Of a stretch of 64,000 bases of DNA, positions 11,371-20,476 are shown piece by piece. The DNA lies in the NCBI GenBank assembly GCA_030374765.1, contig JARGXX010000006.1, positions 558,001 through 622,000 on the forward strand. The letters are read 5' to 3'. Position numbers and translations under genes: made by a program. Every line of letters begins with the position of its first letter. Within the stretch, counting starts at the first letter, position 1. The DNA comes from Agarophyton chilense (taxonomy: Eukaryota; Rhodophyta; Florideophyceae; Gracilariales; Gracilariaceae). Below the pieces are notes generated by a model. The model was not told the DNA's origin and made no database searches. It saw only the letters and a program-made list of their open reading frames with translations.

Positions 11371-11404
11371 TAATATGAATGGTAACGTTGACCGCAACTT
11401 TACA
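11371..11404 (+). repeat. 3' LTR of copia G, last 34 bp
   Basis: The sequence TAATATGAATGG to CTTTACA matches 1092-1125, the end of the 5' LTR, and is followed by the G target duplication ACAGT (11405-11409). It completes the LTR begun at 5596. Confidence 0.87.
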
Positions 11405-11409
11405 ACAGT

Positions 11410-13593
11410 ACAGTTATCCTGTCGCCCGATCCATGATTCTCCATGATTCATGGCAGTCCAATCCAATAAATGATCCTTGAATAAGTTAGTAAACATTTTT
11501 GAATTTGAACTTTAAGGCCTAACTTCTAAAGCTTTTCAATAATACGAAAAACAATCCGAACCCATTATTCCACCTTTACTCTTTAAACAATTAGAATAAA
11601 TCTGTTCCTCTGACCTAATTGAGTTCCAATACGAAGCATACCCATCCAGCCTATCCTCACTAAACTTTTTTTCGTCAAAAAGAACGACAGTCTTTCAACT
11701 TGCTGGGCGTTATGTTGCGAGTTTGTTGGTCCATTTGATACATCCTTTTCTGGTCCAGATGTCAAGAAGAAATAGTTTTATTTCTTTTTTGTTCAAATCG
11801 ATGGTTAAAAATGCGATGCTCGTCTGATGGTTGAATTTAAAACCAAATGATCCAGATTGCTCTTCAAAACGATAGTGCTTTTTCCAGTCTATTTTTTCTC
11901 TCAATAGAGACGGCGTTTTTTATGGGCGGTTAAAATTTGAAGTCTACTTCTGCGTGTTTTGGTTAAGTACGTTTTTGGAGATTTTAAGTAGTGAATGACT
12001 ACTTTTTTAAAACGTTTGATAGTATGGGCTATCTGCCTGTGAGTTTTTTTTGTCTCCGAAAAGAGCATGATAGCTTTTTTTCGTTTACGGATGAGGTCGT
12101 TCTACAAGGCTTGATGCAGGTGAAACGGTGTGCTACAGATTGAAAACTGAACAGGCCTTTTTTGCTGTTTAGAGAGGGTTCATGTGTTTCCATGGACTTT
12201 GGTTTGGCGCCAACCTAACAGGCAGCGTTTTGGTCCTATATTTTTGGTTGACTTTGACAAGGTTTTTATACGCTTCTTAAAAACGCTTGACAGTTTCCTT
12301 CTAAAATTGGAACTGGTTACTGAGATTTTAAATAGCTACACTGCGGTCCTAGTTTTGTGATGTACCACCACATATTTCTCTTTCAGCTGCCGGTCTTATA
12401 AATATGACGCCCACTGTACAGTGCGATAAAGTTTTTTCGAAAACCTCGTGTAGATAACGGGTCACTCGACAGCAAAATCGGCGGTCTTGCCTACAACTTG
12501 GGACCGGTTTGGTGCTGTCTCGTGCCCCGTTATCTGCACTCGGTTTTCGATACAACTCATTCATATTTGATGTAGAAATAACCAGGAATAACGTATGAAA
12601 AAGTGTTTTATAGGTTTAATCTAAGTGGACAAAAGAACCTTTTAATAATCGACAAAATAGCCCAAAAACACAGAAGTGGGGCTTTTTGACATGCTAATGT
12701 CTTTTTCCGAACGATAATATAATGCTTTTCCCGCAGCCCGCAGACAACATGTGGCTCGCATTTTACGAAATGTTGAGCGCTAGTTTTCCTTTCCCGATCT
12801 CGAGATACAAGCAGTCGAAGGTTTTTTTTTCTGTGAGAATTGACTAGGTACTTTGTCGTTTGGCTTCGAAGGAGAATAACGTAGTTTTCCTCAGCTCAGG
12901 GAAAAGTACGTTTTTTTCCCTCGTCTCACTGTAAGCAGAAACGATTTCAGTTTACGTGTGACGTGCGCTATCTTTCTTGCAAGTCCCGAAAGCAACTGTC
13001 AAGAATGTTCAATAGATATGAAAGCCCACGCCAAGTTGAGAGAAAACTACGATGTTCGCCCTCGGAGCTCTAAGCGCAAAGTTGTTGTCTGGCTGTGACG
13101 GAGATATTTGAGCGCTCGGGACTTTTTTCTTCCCTTGGCTTCGCCACGGGGGGAAAACCCTCGGGCTTAATCTCTCCCTCAAAGCCAGGCAATAACCCAT
13201 ACACATATCGACTACAGTTGACGACAAATGGTCCAAATTCATGCAATGGTATGACGGTGTAGAGAATATAGCTGAGCTGAATCTAAAATCTCTTACTGCT
13301 TCAAGAAGTAGTCTACTCCCCTTCGTTATTCCCAATTGAGGTGGGCCAATTTTTTCACATCGAAATAACCTAAACCAAAAGTTGCATCCATCATCGACGA
13401 CCTTGATGATGCTTCTCTTGCAACGTACAAATCCATCGCTGAAACCTCCACCATAAAAAGTTGACGGCCGAGAGAAAGTTTTTTCCGCTTCACCGGTTCC
13501 TAACGAGTTTTCGAGACACCAGTCTTCGCTCGTGCACAAGTTTGGTCGATCAGTTTACTCCGTTGTCCAGGAATTCCCGGCTCGAAGATCATC
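11410..13593. other. Intergenic region upstream of the decarboxylase, no gene seen
   Basis: AT-rich with many T runs. The open stretches on the minus strand (12349-12564, 13009-13539) lack recognisable domains, and the second has no ATG where the frame opens, so neither is called. The last few hundred bases must hold the promoter of the gene at 13594; no clear TATA box is visible. Confidence 0.5.
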
Positions 13594-15552
13594 ATGCCTC
13601 GCCCAGCATCTAATCCTGGGAAGAAGCCTTCCGCGGAACACTACAAAAATTTATTCAAGGCGAATGGCCGAGTGAAAAGAAATGCTCCAAAATGGTTACA
13701 AACTCGCCAGACCATGAGCAACTCTTTCTTTCCGTATCCGTATCGCTCAGATCGCGATAACTTCCGTTCAGAGATTAATGATGCTCTCTCGCAGCTTGAG
13801 GGCCTGAAGAAATTGGAAGGCGGTCCGGCCTATCTCGGTACTGAATACGGGCTTCCAGACTACTCAGAAGTAAATCAGGCCGTAATTCCGCAGGACACTA
13901 GTACTCTTCAGGATGTAGTGTCAGATATGCTAGAATTGTTTGAAGGTATGATCAACACGGCTCACCCACTTTCCCAACCGAATATTCTTCCCCCTGCAAA
14001 CAAGGCATCCATCATCGCCATGCTGTTTGCGAATTACTTCTCTCAAAACTTCATAGAAGGGGAGTATTCGTGGAATCTCGAGAAGGCCGAAATGGAAACA
14101 GCTGCGATGATTACTGACCTAATCCCGAATTGGGATACTGAGAAGGCGGGTGGCTTGTTCACATACGGGGGATCAGGTTGTTATCTTTACGGCATAAAGT
14201 ATGCTCTCACTCATGTAATGAAACAGCATAACAGTCGTTGCACTGGTGTTCGAGTAGATGGAAAGATTCTTGTGTCGCAGCAGGGTCATTATGCCATGAT
14301 GAATTCAACGGATTGGTTGGGTATCGGAATGAATAACATAGAAACGATTGAAACTGATGACGAAACGAACGCAATGGACACTGAGCACTTGAAGGAAAAG
14401 CTGGCTGAATTGAAAAGCCAGGGTGTCCCTGTGCTGGCAGTTATATGTACAATGGGAACCACTGATGCTTTCTCGATTGATCCTGTGAAAGAAATTCACA
14501 CCATTTTGAGCGATTATGCAAATCCCGAAGGCTACGAGCGACCGATGATCTACTGTGATGCCGTGATTGGGTGGTGCTTTCTCACGTTCAAGGGCTACAA
14601 CTTTGATGAAAACAAATATGGTATTTCAAACTCCGTTTGCAGCCAAATCAAAAAAGTATACGATAAAATGCTCGAGATCGAATACGCTGACTCCGTTGGC
14701 ATTGACTTTCATAAAACGGGATGGGTTCCATATGCTACATCAATGTTCATAGCCAAAGATTTGGTTCATTTCAAGTCCTTGATGAATCGTCCCGGGGCAG
14801 TATATCTTAACGAGCGCACACACTACAATCCTGGTCTGTATTCTTTGGAAGTTTCGCGCTCGGCAGCGCCTGCGCTGGGAGCATGGGCAACTTTCCGCTT
14901 CTTCGGGCTGCAGGGCTTCCAGGTGACCATCGCCAACGTGTTAGAGATGTCAATGTGCCTCCGAGCAATAATTGCTTCTGAACCGTCGATGATCTGTGTG
15001 AATGAAGAAGATACCGGGTTCGTTACTCTGTTCCGCATCTACAACGATGATAACGCAGAATCGCGCTACGAACAGGAACTGAATGACAGTTCCCCGGAAG
15101 GTAAAGCCCTGTTAGAGGAAAGTAATAAATTACAGGAAGACGTGGCAAATATGATGTGGTGGTGGCTTCGTTCCGGTTCAGAAATTGATGATATGTATGC
15201 TGCCCATACGACGTACACATCTGGCTTCCGAACGACAAACTATAACGACGATATGGGAGATTCTACAGCTGTGGTTTATGCCTTGAAATCGTATCCGTTG
15301 AATGTGAATATCACGCCAGCCACAATGTACCAGATGGTGGCAATGGTTAAGAAATGTCGAGAGAAGGTTTTGAATGGAGACAGTTCTGAACTAGTCAGTC
15401 CGCACATATGCAAGCCGTACTCTGAGGACGTGCCAGATGTAGTATGCGGCGGAGACGATGCCCATCGTACTCGCATTAGTGATATGTTATCTGGCGTCGT
15501 TGGTAGCCGCACGAACAAGCGAGCAGCGAAAAAGGCCGGAAGAGGTGCATAA
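13594..15552 (+). CDS. Group II pyridoxal-phosphate-dependent decarboxylase (glutamate/aromatic amino acid decarboxylase-like)
   Basis: Intact, intronless, 652 codons from ATG 13594 to TAA 15550. The family removes the alpha-carboxyl group of an amino acid using PLP; the substrate here cannot be told from sequence. Motifs in order: TYGGSGCYLYG (190-200), the phosphate-binding loop; SQQGHYAMMNSTDWLGIG (228-245), with His232 expected to stack on the PLP ring; CTMGTTDAFSIDP (285-297); IYCDAVIGW (319-327), with Asp322 expected to contact the pyridine nitrogen; and DFHKTGW (371-377), with Lys374 as the likely Schiff-base lysine. It is longer than typical 480-520 residue relatives, with an N-terminal basic segment (1-40) and an extra C-terminal region ending in a basic tail (TNKRAAKKAGRGA). 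No signal peptide or membrane segment. It is the only intact cellular gene in the window. Confidence 0.9.
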   Translation: MPRPASNPGKKPSAEHYKNLFKANGRVKRNAPKWLQTRQTMSNSFFPYPYRSDRDNFRSEINDALSQLEGLKKLEGGPAYLGTEYGLPDYSEVNQAVIPQDTSTLQDVVSDMLELFEGMINTAHPLSQPNILPPANKASIIAMLFANYFSQNFIEGEYSWNLEKAEMETAAMITDLIPNWDTEKAGGLFTYGGSGCYLYGIKYALTHVMKQHNSRCTGVRVDGKILVSQQGHYAMMNSTDWLGIGMNNIETIETDDETNAMDTEHLKEKLAELKSQGVPVLAVICTMGTTDAFSIDPVKEIHTILSDYANPEGYERPMIYCDAVIGWCFLTFKGYNFDENKYGISNSVCSQIKKVYDKMLEIEYADSVGIDFHKTGWVPYATSMFIAKDLVHFKSLMNRPGAVYLNERTHYNPGLYSLEVSRSAAPALGAWATFRFFGLQGFQVTIANVLEMSMCLRAIIASEPSMICVNEEDTGFVTLFRIYNDDNAESRYEQELNDSSPEGKALLEESNKLQEDVANMMWWWLRSGSEIDDMYAAHTTYTSGFRTTNYNDDMGDSTAVVYALKSYPLNVNITPATMYQMVAMVKKCREKVLNGDSSELVSPHICKPYSEDVPDVVCGGDDAHRTRISDMLSGVVGSRTNKRAAKKAGRGA

Positions 15553-15801
15553 AACAACGATGACGAAGCAGTTCAGTCTCAAACCTGAGAGGTTTCCGAA
15601 TATTTTTAGTTTGTGCTCGATAGTTGCATCTCCGTGGCATCAGCGATAGATACTCTGTCCAAATGTAAGCCAGTAAATTGGGGCCAAGCTGCCATCGATG
15701 ATGACCAGGGCGAAAAGGTGTCTATACGACCGATGGCCTCATGTGAGGTCAATTGGCCTCATATGCGGCCATTATTAATTTCTTTGTAATTAAGCAATAA
15801 A
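15553..15801 (+). terminator. 3' untranslated region with a possible polyadenylation signal
   Basis: AATAAA at 15796-15801 is the first such hexamer after the decarboxylase stop, about 245 bp downstream. The first two copies of the 16-bp palindrome (15735, 15755) lie within this stretch. Confidence 0.3.
15735..15770. promoter_or_regulatory. Paired palindromes GGCCTCATATGAGGCC, pair 1
   Basis: GGCCTCATGTGAGGTC (15735-15750) and GGCCTCATATGCGGCC (15755-15770) are two variants of one 16-bp palindrome with starts 20 bp apart. The role is unknown; spacing of two helical turns would suit a dimeric DNA-binding protein. Confidence 0.55.
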
Positions 15802-16163
15802 TGCAATCTACAAGCTCTGCATAACAGGAACATATTGCCAAACACTCTTCCTTTGATGGCCTCAAGATTTGAAGTATGCACTACTAGCTAGATGATTGAA
15901 AGAAATATTTCCTTTCGACACGTTTTTTTTAATAGTTTGAGGCCAAAAATATTTGGTTGTTGTTGCTTTTGCGACTACTTAAGTTTGCTACACCACAAGT
16001 ATATCGATTTAAAGAAGAGTATTAAACTCCGTTTGACTAGATTCCCGAGGCTTTTTCTCAACGATAAAGATGTATCGTTTTTATTTTTGTTTTCTTTATT
16101 TCTGCTCTGAATTTGAAAATTCACATCTTGAATGAATTTCAGTTACTTTTTAATAGAACTTTT
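15802..16163. other. Intergenic, no gene
   Basis: AT-rich. Half-sites of the palindrome occur at 15858 (GGCCTCAAG) and 15940 (TGAGGCC). No coding sequence supported. Confidence 0.5.
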
Positions 16164-16200
16164 GGCCTCATATGAGGCCAAGCTGTCCTCAAGTGAGGCC
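16164..16200. promoter_or_regulatory. Paired palindromes GGCCTCATATGAGGCC, pair 2
   Basis: A perfect palindrome GGCCTCATATGAGGCC (16164-16179) is followed by GTCCTCAAGTGAGGCC (16185-16200), starts 21 bp apart. A single further copy, GGCCTCTTATGAGGCC, is at 16814-16829. Confidence 0.55.
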
Positions 16201-16517
16201 AATTCTCCGAGCGAGTAGACACTATTGTATAGCGTAAATGGCGATTCCTGCATTAACGCACACGTATTCAACAGTATTCAGAATTCGCCCAACCATGCTG
16301 ATGATGTTTACTTGATTTTTTGCTGCTTTCATTTGCTCAGAGCAGTGCTCTGATCCGTTCTACAGTATCACTTTTGTGATCGCGTAAGAAATTACTTAAG
16401 AAACTTGTCTATACGACGGGGGCAACTGTTCGAAATAACTTACTTTTCGAATGGTATTTCTGTTTCAAAGGCGGCTCTAGAACAATTTTACACTGGTCAA
16501 AGACGGTTTTTGCATCC

Positions 16518-16572
16518 AAAAAGTGTGTTTTATATGCCAATATACTATACTAGCATATAAAACACACTTTTT
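16518..16572. repeat. Perfect 20-bp inverted repeat (hairpin 1)
   Basis: Arms 16518-16537 and 16553-16572 are exact reverse complements (AAAAAGTGTG...TATATGC) around a 15-base loop. The transcript of either strand would fold strongly. Confidence 0.85.
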
Positions 16573-16661
16573 AAATGATAAAGAATACATAATAAACTGA
16601 TTTGCAGAATAATTACTATACTCAATATAGAAATTATTCTGCCAATCATTCTTTATCATTT
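16573..16661. repeat. Compound inverted repeat (hairpin 2)
   Basis: Outer arms 16573-16586 (AAATGATAAAGAAT) and 16648-16661, and inner arms 16604-16614 (GCAGAATAATT) and 16632-16642, pair exactly with unequal gaps between them. It directly abuts hairpin 1. Confidence 0.8.
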
Positions 16662-18127
16662 TACCACTTTAGTTTTCTTCTTTCACTTAGAAAAAATTTC
16701 ACGAAGCTTCGATTTCTTTGAGAAGAGTTTACCGAGTCTTCCCTGCTTTGCATTCAAAACACGGAAACCGTCCTGTCAAAATAACAAAAACTCAGCCCTA
16801 AAAAGTTCGGTTTGGCCTCTTATGAGGCCAGTAGTTTTATAGAGACTAGCCATGCAATAAAAATTCGTACAAATTGGGGTCATATTTTTAAGATTTACGT
16901 CAAAAAAAGGCATGGGTCGCCGCTGCCGTCATTCAAGTAAACATTAGAACATAATGTATATACTACGCGACTGAAACCAATATGGCTGCTTACAATATGG
17001 CTGCTTACATATAAGCAACGCGTACGTTGAGGAACATTTATAGTGCTTCTCTCTCTAGTAATCAAGACTAGTTGACACATTCGCTCTCGTCTGTAGCTAG
17101 CATCACCGCTGTACTAAAAACCATTACAGAACCAAAAAAAAAGAACCAGGTAGAAGACAATCATGTTATATATCATGTAATTTAGCTACAACAGTTCAGA
17201 AAAATGCGTCGGATTTGTTCAGATGCTTTTTATAGTTGCCAGCCCAGTTACATAGTCTCAAGATCACGTAGGGCACATTATATCCCAAACTACATTTGAT
17301 TTTTTCGGAACGTTTGAGCACATTCTTTCAATACCACCCCTTGTTCCAAACTTCAAATATTCACTCCAATAATTTTACAAAAACGTGTGTGCTTTTTGCT
17401 ATGCAGCAATTTCTTGAATCGGTCAACTGTCATTATATTTGTCAAGATGTGCTCAATAGTGAACCTTCTCTCATCGACAGCGTTTTTACTAGGTGTTTTT
17501 ACTGGGTGCTACGTGACGTTAATGTCGTTCGTTTGTTTGTTGACAACTTCATATTTGCTGAAAGATATTGAGCCTTCATTGCCTTCATAAATTAGCACAG
17601 TATCACTATTGGTTTGTGTTGCCTCCATCGTCCAGCCTTGTTACCAGAAAAACCTTCATAGCCTAAGTCTAAGCGACAAAGCCCTTTTCAATTAAGGATT
17701 TTGGCCTTATGGTTTAGACCTTCATTTCCAGCTCATTCCTTTTTCTGAAATAAGGGCAAGAAGCAGACCAGGTTCGTTTGGTGTACACGCCTAGACATAC
17801 ATCCTGCACTTTTGACTGCCCTTATATCCTGTCGCCTCAAGCTAAACGAAGAATACCATGTAGAGCACCTCCCACGACGGGTCTAACAATTGCGCTACTG
17901 ATATCACTGCAAATGATCCAGACTACCAGGCACACAGACATGCTCGTGCAATAGGATGTTCTTATGTCATTCTCAAAATATACCCAAAATGAAGGCCACA
18001 GCGATAGCATCAGCGAAGATGATGGTCCAAGAAAAGAAAACTCCTTGACAGGTAGCAAGTTAACGTATCTTCGACGCTCGGCGTCTCTTTTTTATAAACA
18101 AATGCGGAGGACGATTCTGATGTACAT
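16662..18127. other. Intergenic, no gene seen
   Basis: AT-rich. It contains the single palindrome at 16814-16829. A small open stretch at 17964-18191 may hold degraded N-terminal sequence of the following transposase, but no domain is recognised in it. Confidence 0.5.
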
Positions 18128-19097
18128 TTGTTCAAGACGAATGTTCACGTCATGCGACAGGAGTTTGATGCACTTCATAGCGTCTCCGTAAACGCGATAG
18201 CTCAACCTTTGGACGTTAGAAGAGAGCATAGTACTGAAACAGCACGAACCACAAGAAAGCGAAAACTCAACACCAGGAGATGCTCTTTATGTTCATCGAC
18301 TTGCTTGGTGGCCCTAACAAAGTCTGGATTGGGTTCGAACGCGTTTCGTACCAGTACGGTCTTCCGCCGGTGTCCATCTCTAACTACTTTCGTCACGTTT
18401 TCTACGCCGTTTTCAAGTATTTGGACGAGCCGAAATCAAAGCTCATCAAATGGCTTTCTGCAGAAGAACGATTGGCAGCAGAGGGTTTGGTCATTGGGTT
18501 TCTTAAGTGCGTGTTATATATAGACAGAATCAAGAACAAGCGATGGCGGCCAAAAGCAATCGAAAGCAAGAGAGGGCATATGGTGGGTACAAGAAATCGC
18601 ACGCATGGGCCATCGTGGTGTTTAACGACCTCTTTGGACGCTTCATCCGATTGGAGATATCCGATAAAGGGGCGGAGAGTGATCAGAATCTCTACACGAA
18701 CTTCGAGGTATACCAAAACCCGTCCGCGTTCTTAAGGGATGAGCAACATGGCATGGCGGACATGGGATTTGTTCGAGATGGGCTTTGAGTTGTTGCATAC
18801 AAGCGCAACGAAAGCACTGACTGGATGTATCGTGCTGTTTACAATCGATATATTAGGAAGCGAAAGATGGTCAACGAATGGTGCATCGGGTTCGTAAACA
18901 ACAGGTATGTGTTGTTTTTGGGAAGATGGCCTTTCCAGAAAAACATTGTTCCTATCGCGTACACTACTGCCGTAATGATTTGTAATTGGCAGTCTACAAA
19001 ACTGGAATTCGCGCTGAAACTTAAAGAGAGGTATGAGGAGAAGCTCAAGGGAAATTTGCGAGGTTCGGACCCAGAGCCGGACTCATATTTGGATTGA
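18128..19097 (+). pseudogene. Harbinger-like DDE transposase pseudogene
   Basis: Three frames together give a PIF/Harbinger-type transposase. 18128-18280 reads HVMRQEFDALHSVSVNAIAQ and RKRKLNTRR. After a shift, 18280-18560 reads YGLPPVSISNYFRHVFYAVF, then VLYIDRIKNKRWRPK, where the first catalytic aspartate should lie. After another shift, AWAIVVFNDLFGRFIRLEIS and DEQHGMADMGF (second D) are followed by TGA at 18786, then MYRAVYNRYIRKRKMVNEW (catalytic E) and LFLGRWPF. The enzyme would cut and paste a Harbinger element. At least two frameshifts and one stop inactivate it. No terminal inverted repeats were found. Confidence 0.7.
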
Positions 19098-19163
19098 ATC
19101 GGAGAGCAAAACACCGCACCTTTGTTTTCTTTTCTCAAATCCAAAAGATGTTAGAGAGACGCG

Positions 19164-19566
19164 GAGCTTTAAGGTAAAGACAAAGCCTCACCGCTGTCGT
19201 CTCCGGCGGTTCTTTCCTCATCTGCACCACTGGGCCAACAAACCTCCCTGAGCGTGGATGGAGGCGATATAGAGGATCGATAGGGCGGTTCGGCAGCCAC
19301 AGCAGCGGTACTAAGAGTAGGGTTGATCACCAAGGGAGCATCAGGTAACGGCAGTGGCAAGGGAGTGGCGGGCTTTTGTGTGACAAAGTTGTGGCAGCGG
19401 GCAAAAAGGTCAGTAAGGAAGCCGAACTGCTCACTTTGGCCGAGCAGAAGTGCAGCACTTGCATTTGCCCCATTGGCAATGCGTGCTTACGCGCGTAAGA
19501 GTTGCAGATCGGCGGCAGAAAGACGACGTTCACGCTGCTCTCCCACGTTAGCGGGACGCTTCTTGT
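19164..19566 (-). pseudogene. Unknown host gene, 3' half, split by element A
   Basis: Minus-strand continuation of the gene at 29677-30434. Removing element A and one CTTGT copy joins EVYK to KRPANVGEQRERRLSAADLQ in one frame. A TAA interrupts at about 19496, then ARIANGANASAALLLGQSEQ and a Pro-rich tail (KPATPLPLPLPDAP) run to TAA. Function unknown. The stop and the 10-kb insertion make it non-functional. Confidence 0.6.
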
Positions 19567-20430
19567 TGTAGGACAATGCCCCCGAGGGGGAAACCCCACG
19601 AAGACGTCCGGATCTTCCTCTCACGAGGTAACCGGCGCGGTAGAGCCCTCCCAGGGATCGGCGCGCAATGCCGGGTGTAAGCCGGAGCCGAACCGTCGCG
19701 ACGGGCGCAGGGAGGCTGAAAGAAGCCGAGAATATCCGCGTAATGCGGTGCTTGCGTATCCTCTGAGGAGTCAAAACCCACAAGAGTGGCGAGCACGACA
19801 GGTGTCAGTGCGAGCCGCAAGAGCGGGAATTGCCCAATGAAGGGGAGGAAAAGGGAAGGAAAATGGGAACGGTGGCAAGAGGGCGAGGTTGACCACGAGT
19901 CGCATGAGGAAACTCGGGAATAGCCGGCACTGCCGGGTGTAGCAAACCGTATACACGGGCGGAACCACGAAAGTGGGAATAGATATCCAACACACGAAGG
20001 CTGCTTGAACGTCCAAGGGGGTTGGGAAGCCGTGCACCACAGGAAATCCCTCCGTAAGGAGTTGTATATCCGCGCAGGCGGTTTGACCCAGAGCCAAGAT
20101 CTGGAAGACCAAGATCATCCTTGTTGGGGAGACTTTACTGGACCGGCGGCCGCGAGGCCGGCAGCCTAAGTACTGTAGTCACCGTAGAATAGAATAAATA
20201 AAGTCTATCCTAAATAGCTAAATGTCCGTCTAACAAAGGGGCCAATCTGGCGGCCACGTGTCGCGCGGGCGCTGCGGCCACGTGTATGGCACCCGGTCCC
20301 GCCGGTGCATCACCGGCGTTCCGGCAACGCCGTGAAAACGGATTACTCCTACTCATGACGAGGTTGCACGCCGGAGGCTCCGGAAAAAACTTAAGTCCCC
20401 AAAAACCTCCCTGGAGGACGTTGCTCTTCA
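19567..20430 (-). repeat. 3' LTR of element A
   Basis: 864 bp, TGTAGGACAATGCC to GTTGCTCTTCA on the plus strand, paired with 28813-29676. Two CACGTG boxes at 20255-20260 and 20279-20284 and a CCAAT at about 20241. Confidence 0.93.
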
Positions 20431-20443
20431 TATACCCCCCTTA
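20431..20443 (-). other. Polypurine tract of element A
   Basis: The minus strand reads TAAGGGGGGTATA directly before the 3' LTR. Confidence 0.7.
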
Positions 20444-20476
20444 AGACAGGGCGAACACCTCGAAGAGGAAGTCGGC

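Larger units (their letters stand above)
704..11404 (+). mobile_element. Copia element G, plus strand, split by element F
   Basis: This is a Ty1/copia LTR retrotransposon with domains in the order gag, protease, integrase, reverse transcriptase, RNase H. The 5' LTR is 704-1125. The 3' LTR is in two parts, 5596-5997 and 11371-11404, because element F was inserted 34 bp before its end. The target duplication ACAGT is at 699-703 and 11405-11409. LTRs begin TGT and end TTACA. Coding parts carry many stops and frameshifts, and the LTRs differ at many positions, so it is an old, dead copy. Its long, lightly charged gag and its D-I-K-G-T-Y-L-Q-S-G-P reverse transcriptase signature suggest a copia lineage separate from F; a GalEa-like lineage is possible but unproven. 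Confidence 0.9.

Noticed and set aside
5596..11404. Idea that G is a tandem LTR-internal-LTR-internal array
   Set aside because: The second internal start at 11371 is just the last 34 bp of the 3' LTR displaced by F; the ACAGT duplication follows it.
12349..12564. 71-codon minus-strand frame
   Set aside because: No recognisable domain, no context, length within chance expectation.
13009..13539. 176-codon minus-strand open frame upstream of the decarboxylase
   Set aside because: The frame opens with TTG, not ATG, shows no domain, and covers the likely promoter.
19502..20118. Overlapping open stretches on both strands in the LTRs of A (also 28787-29364)
   Set aside because: They lie wholly in non-coding LTR sequence, have no domain, and occur only because GC-rich LTRs lack stops by chance.
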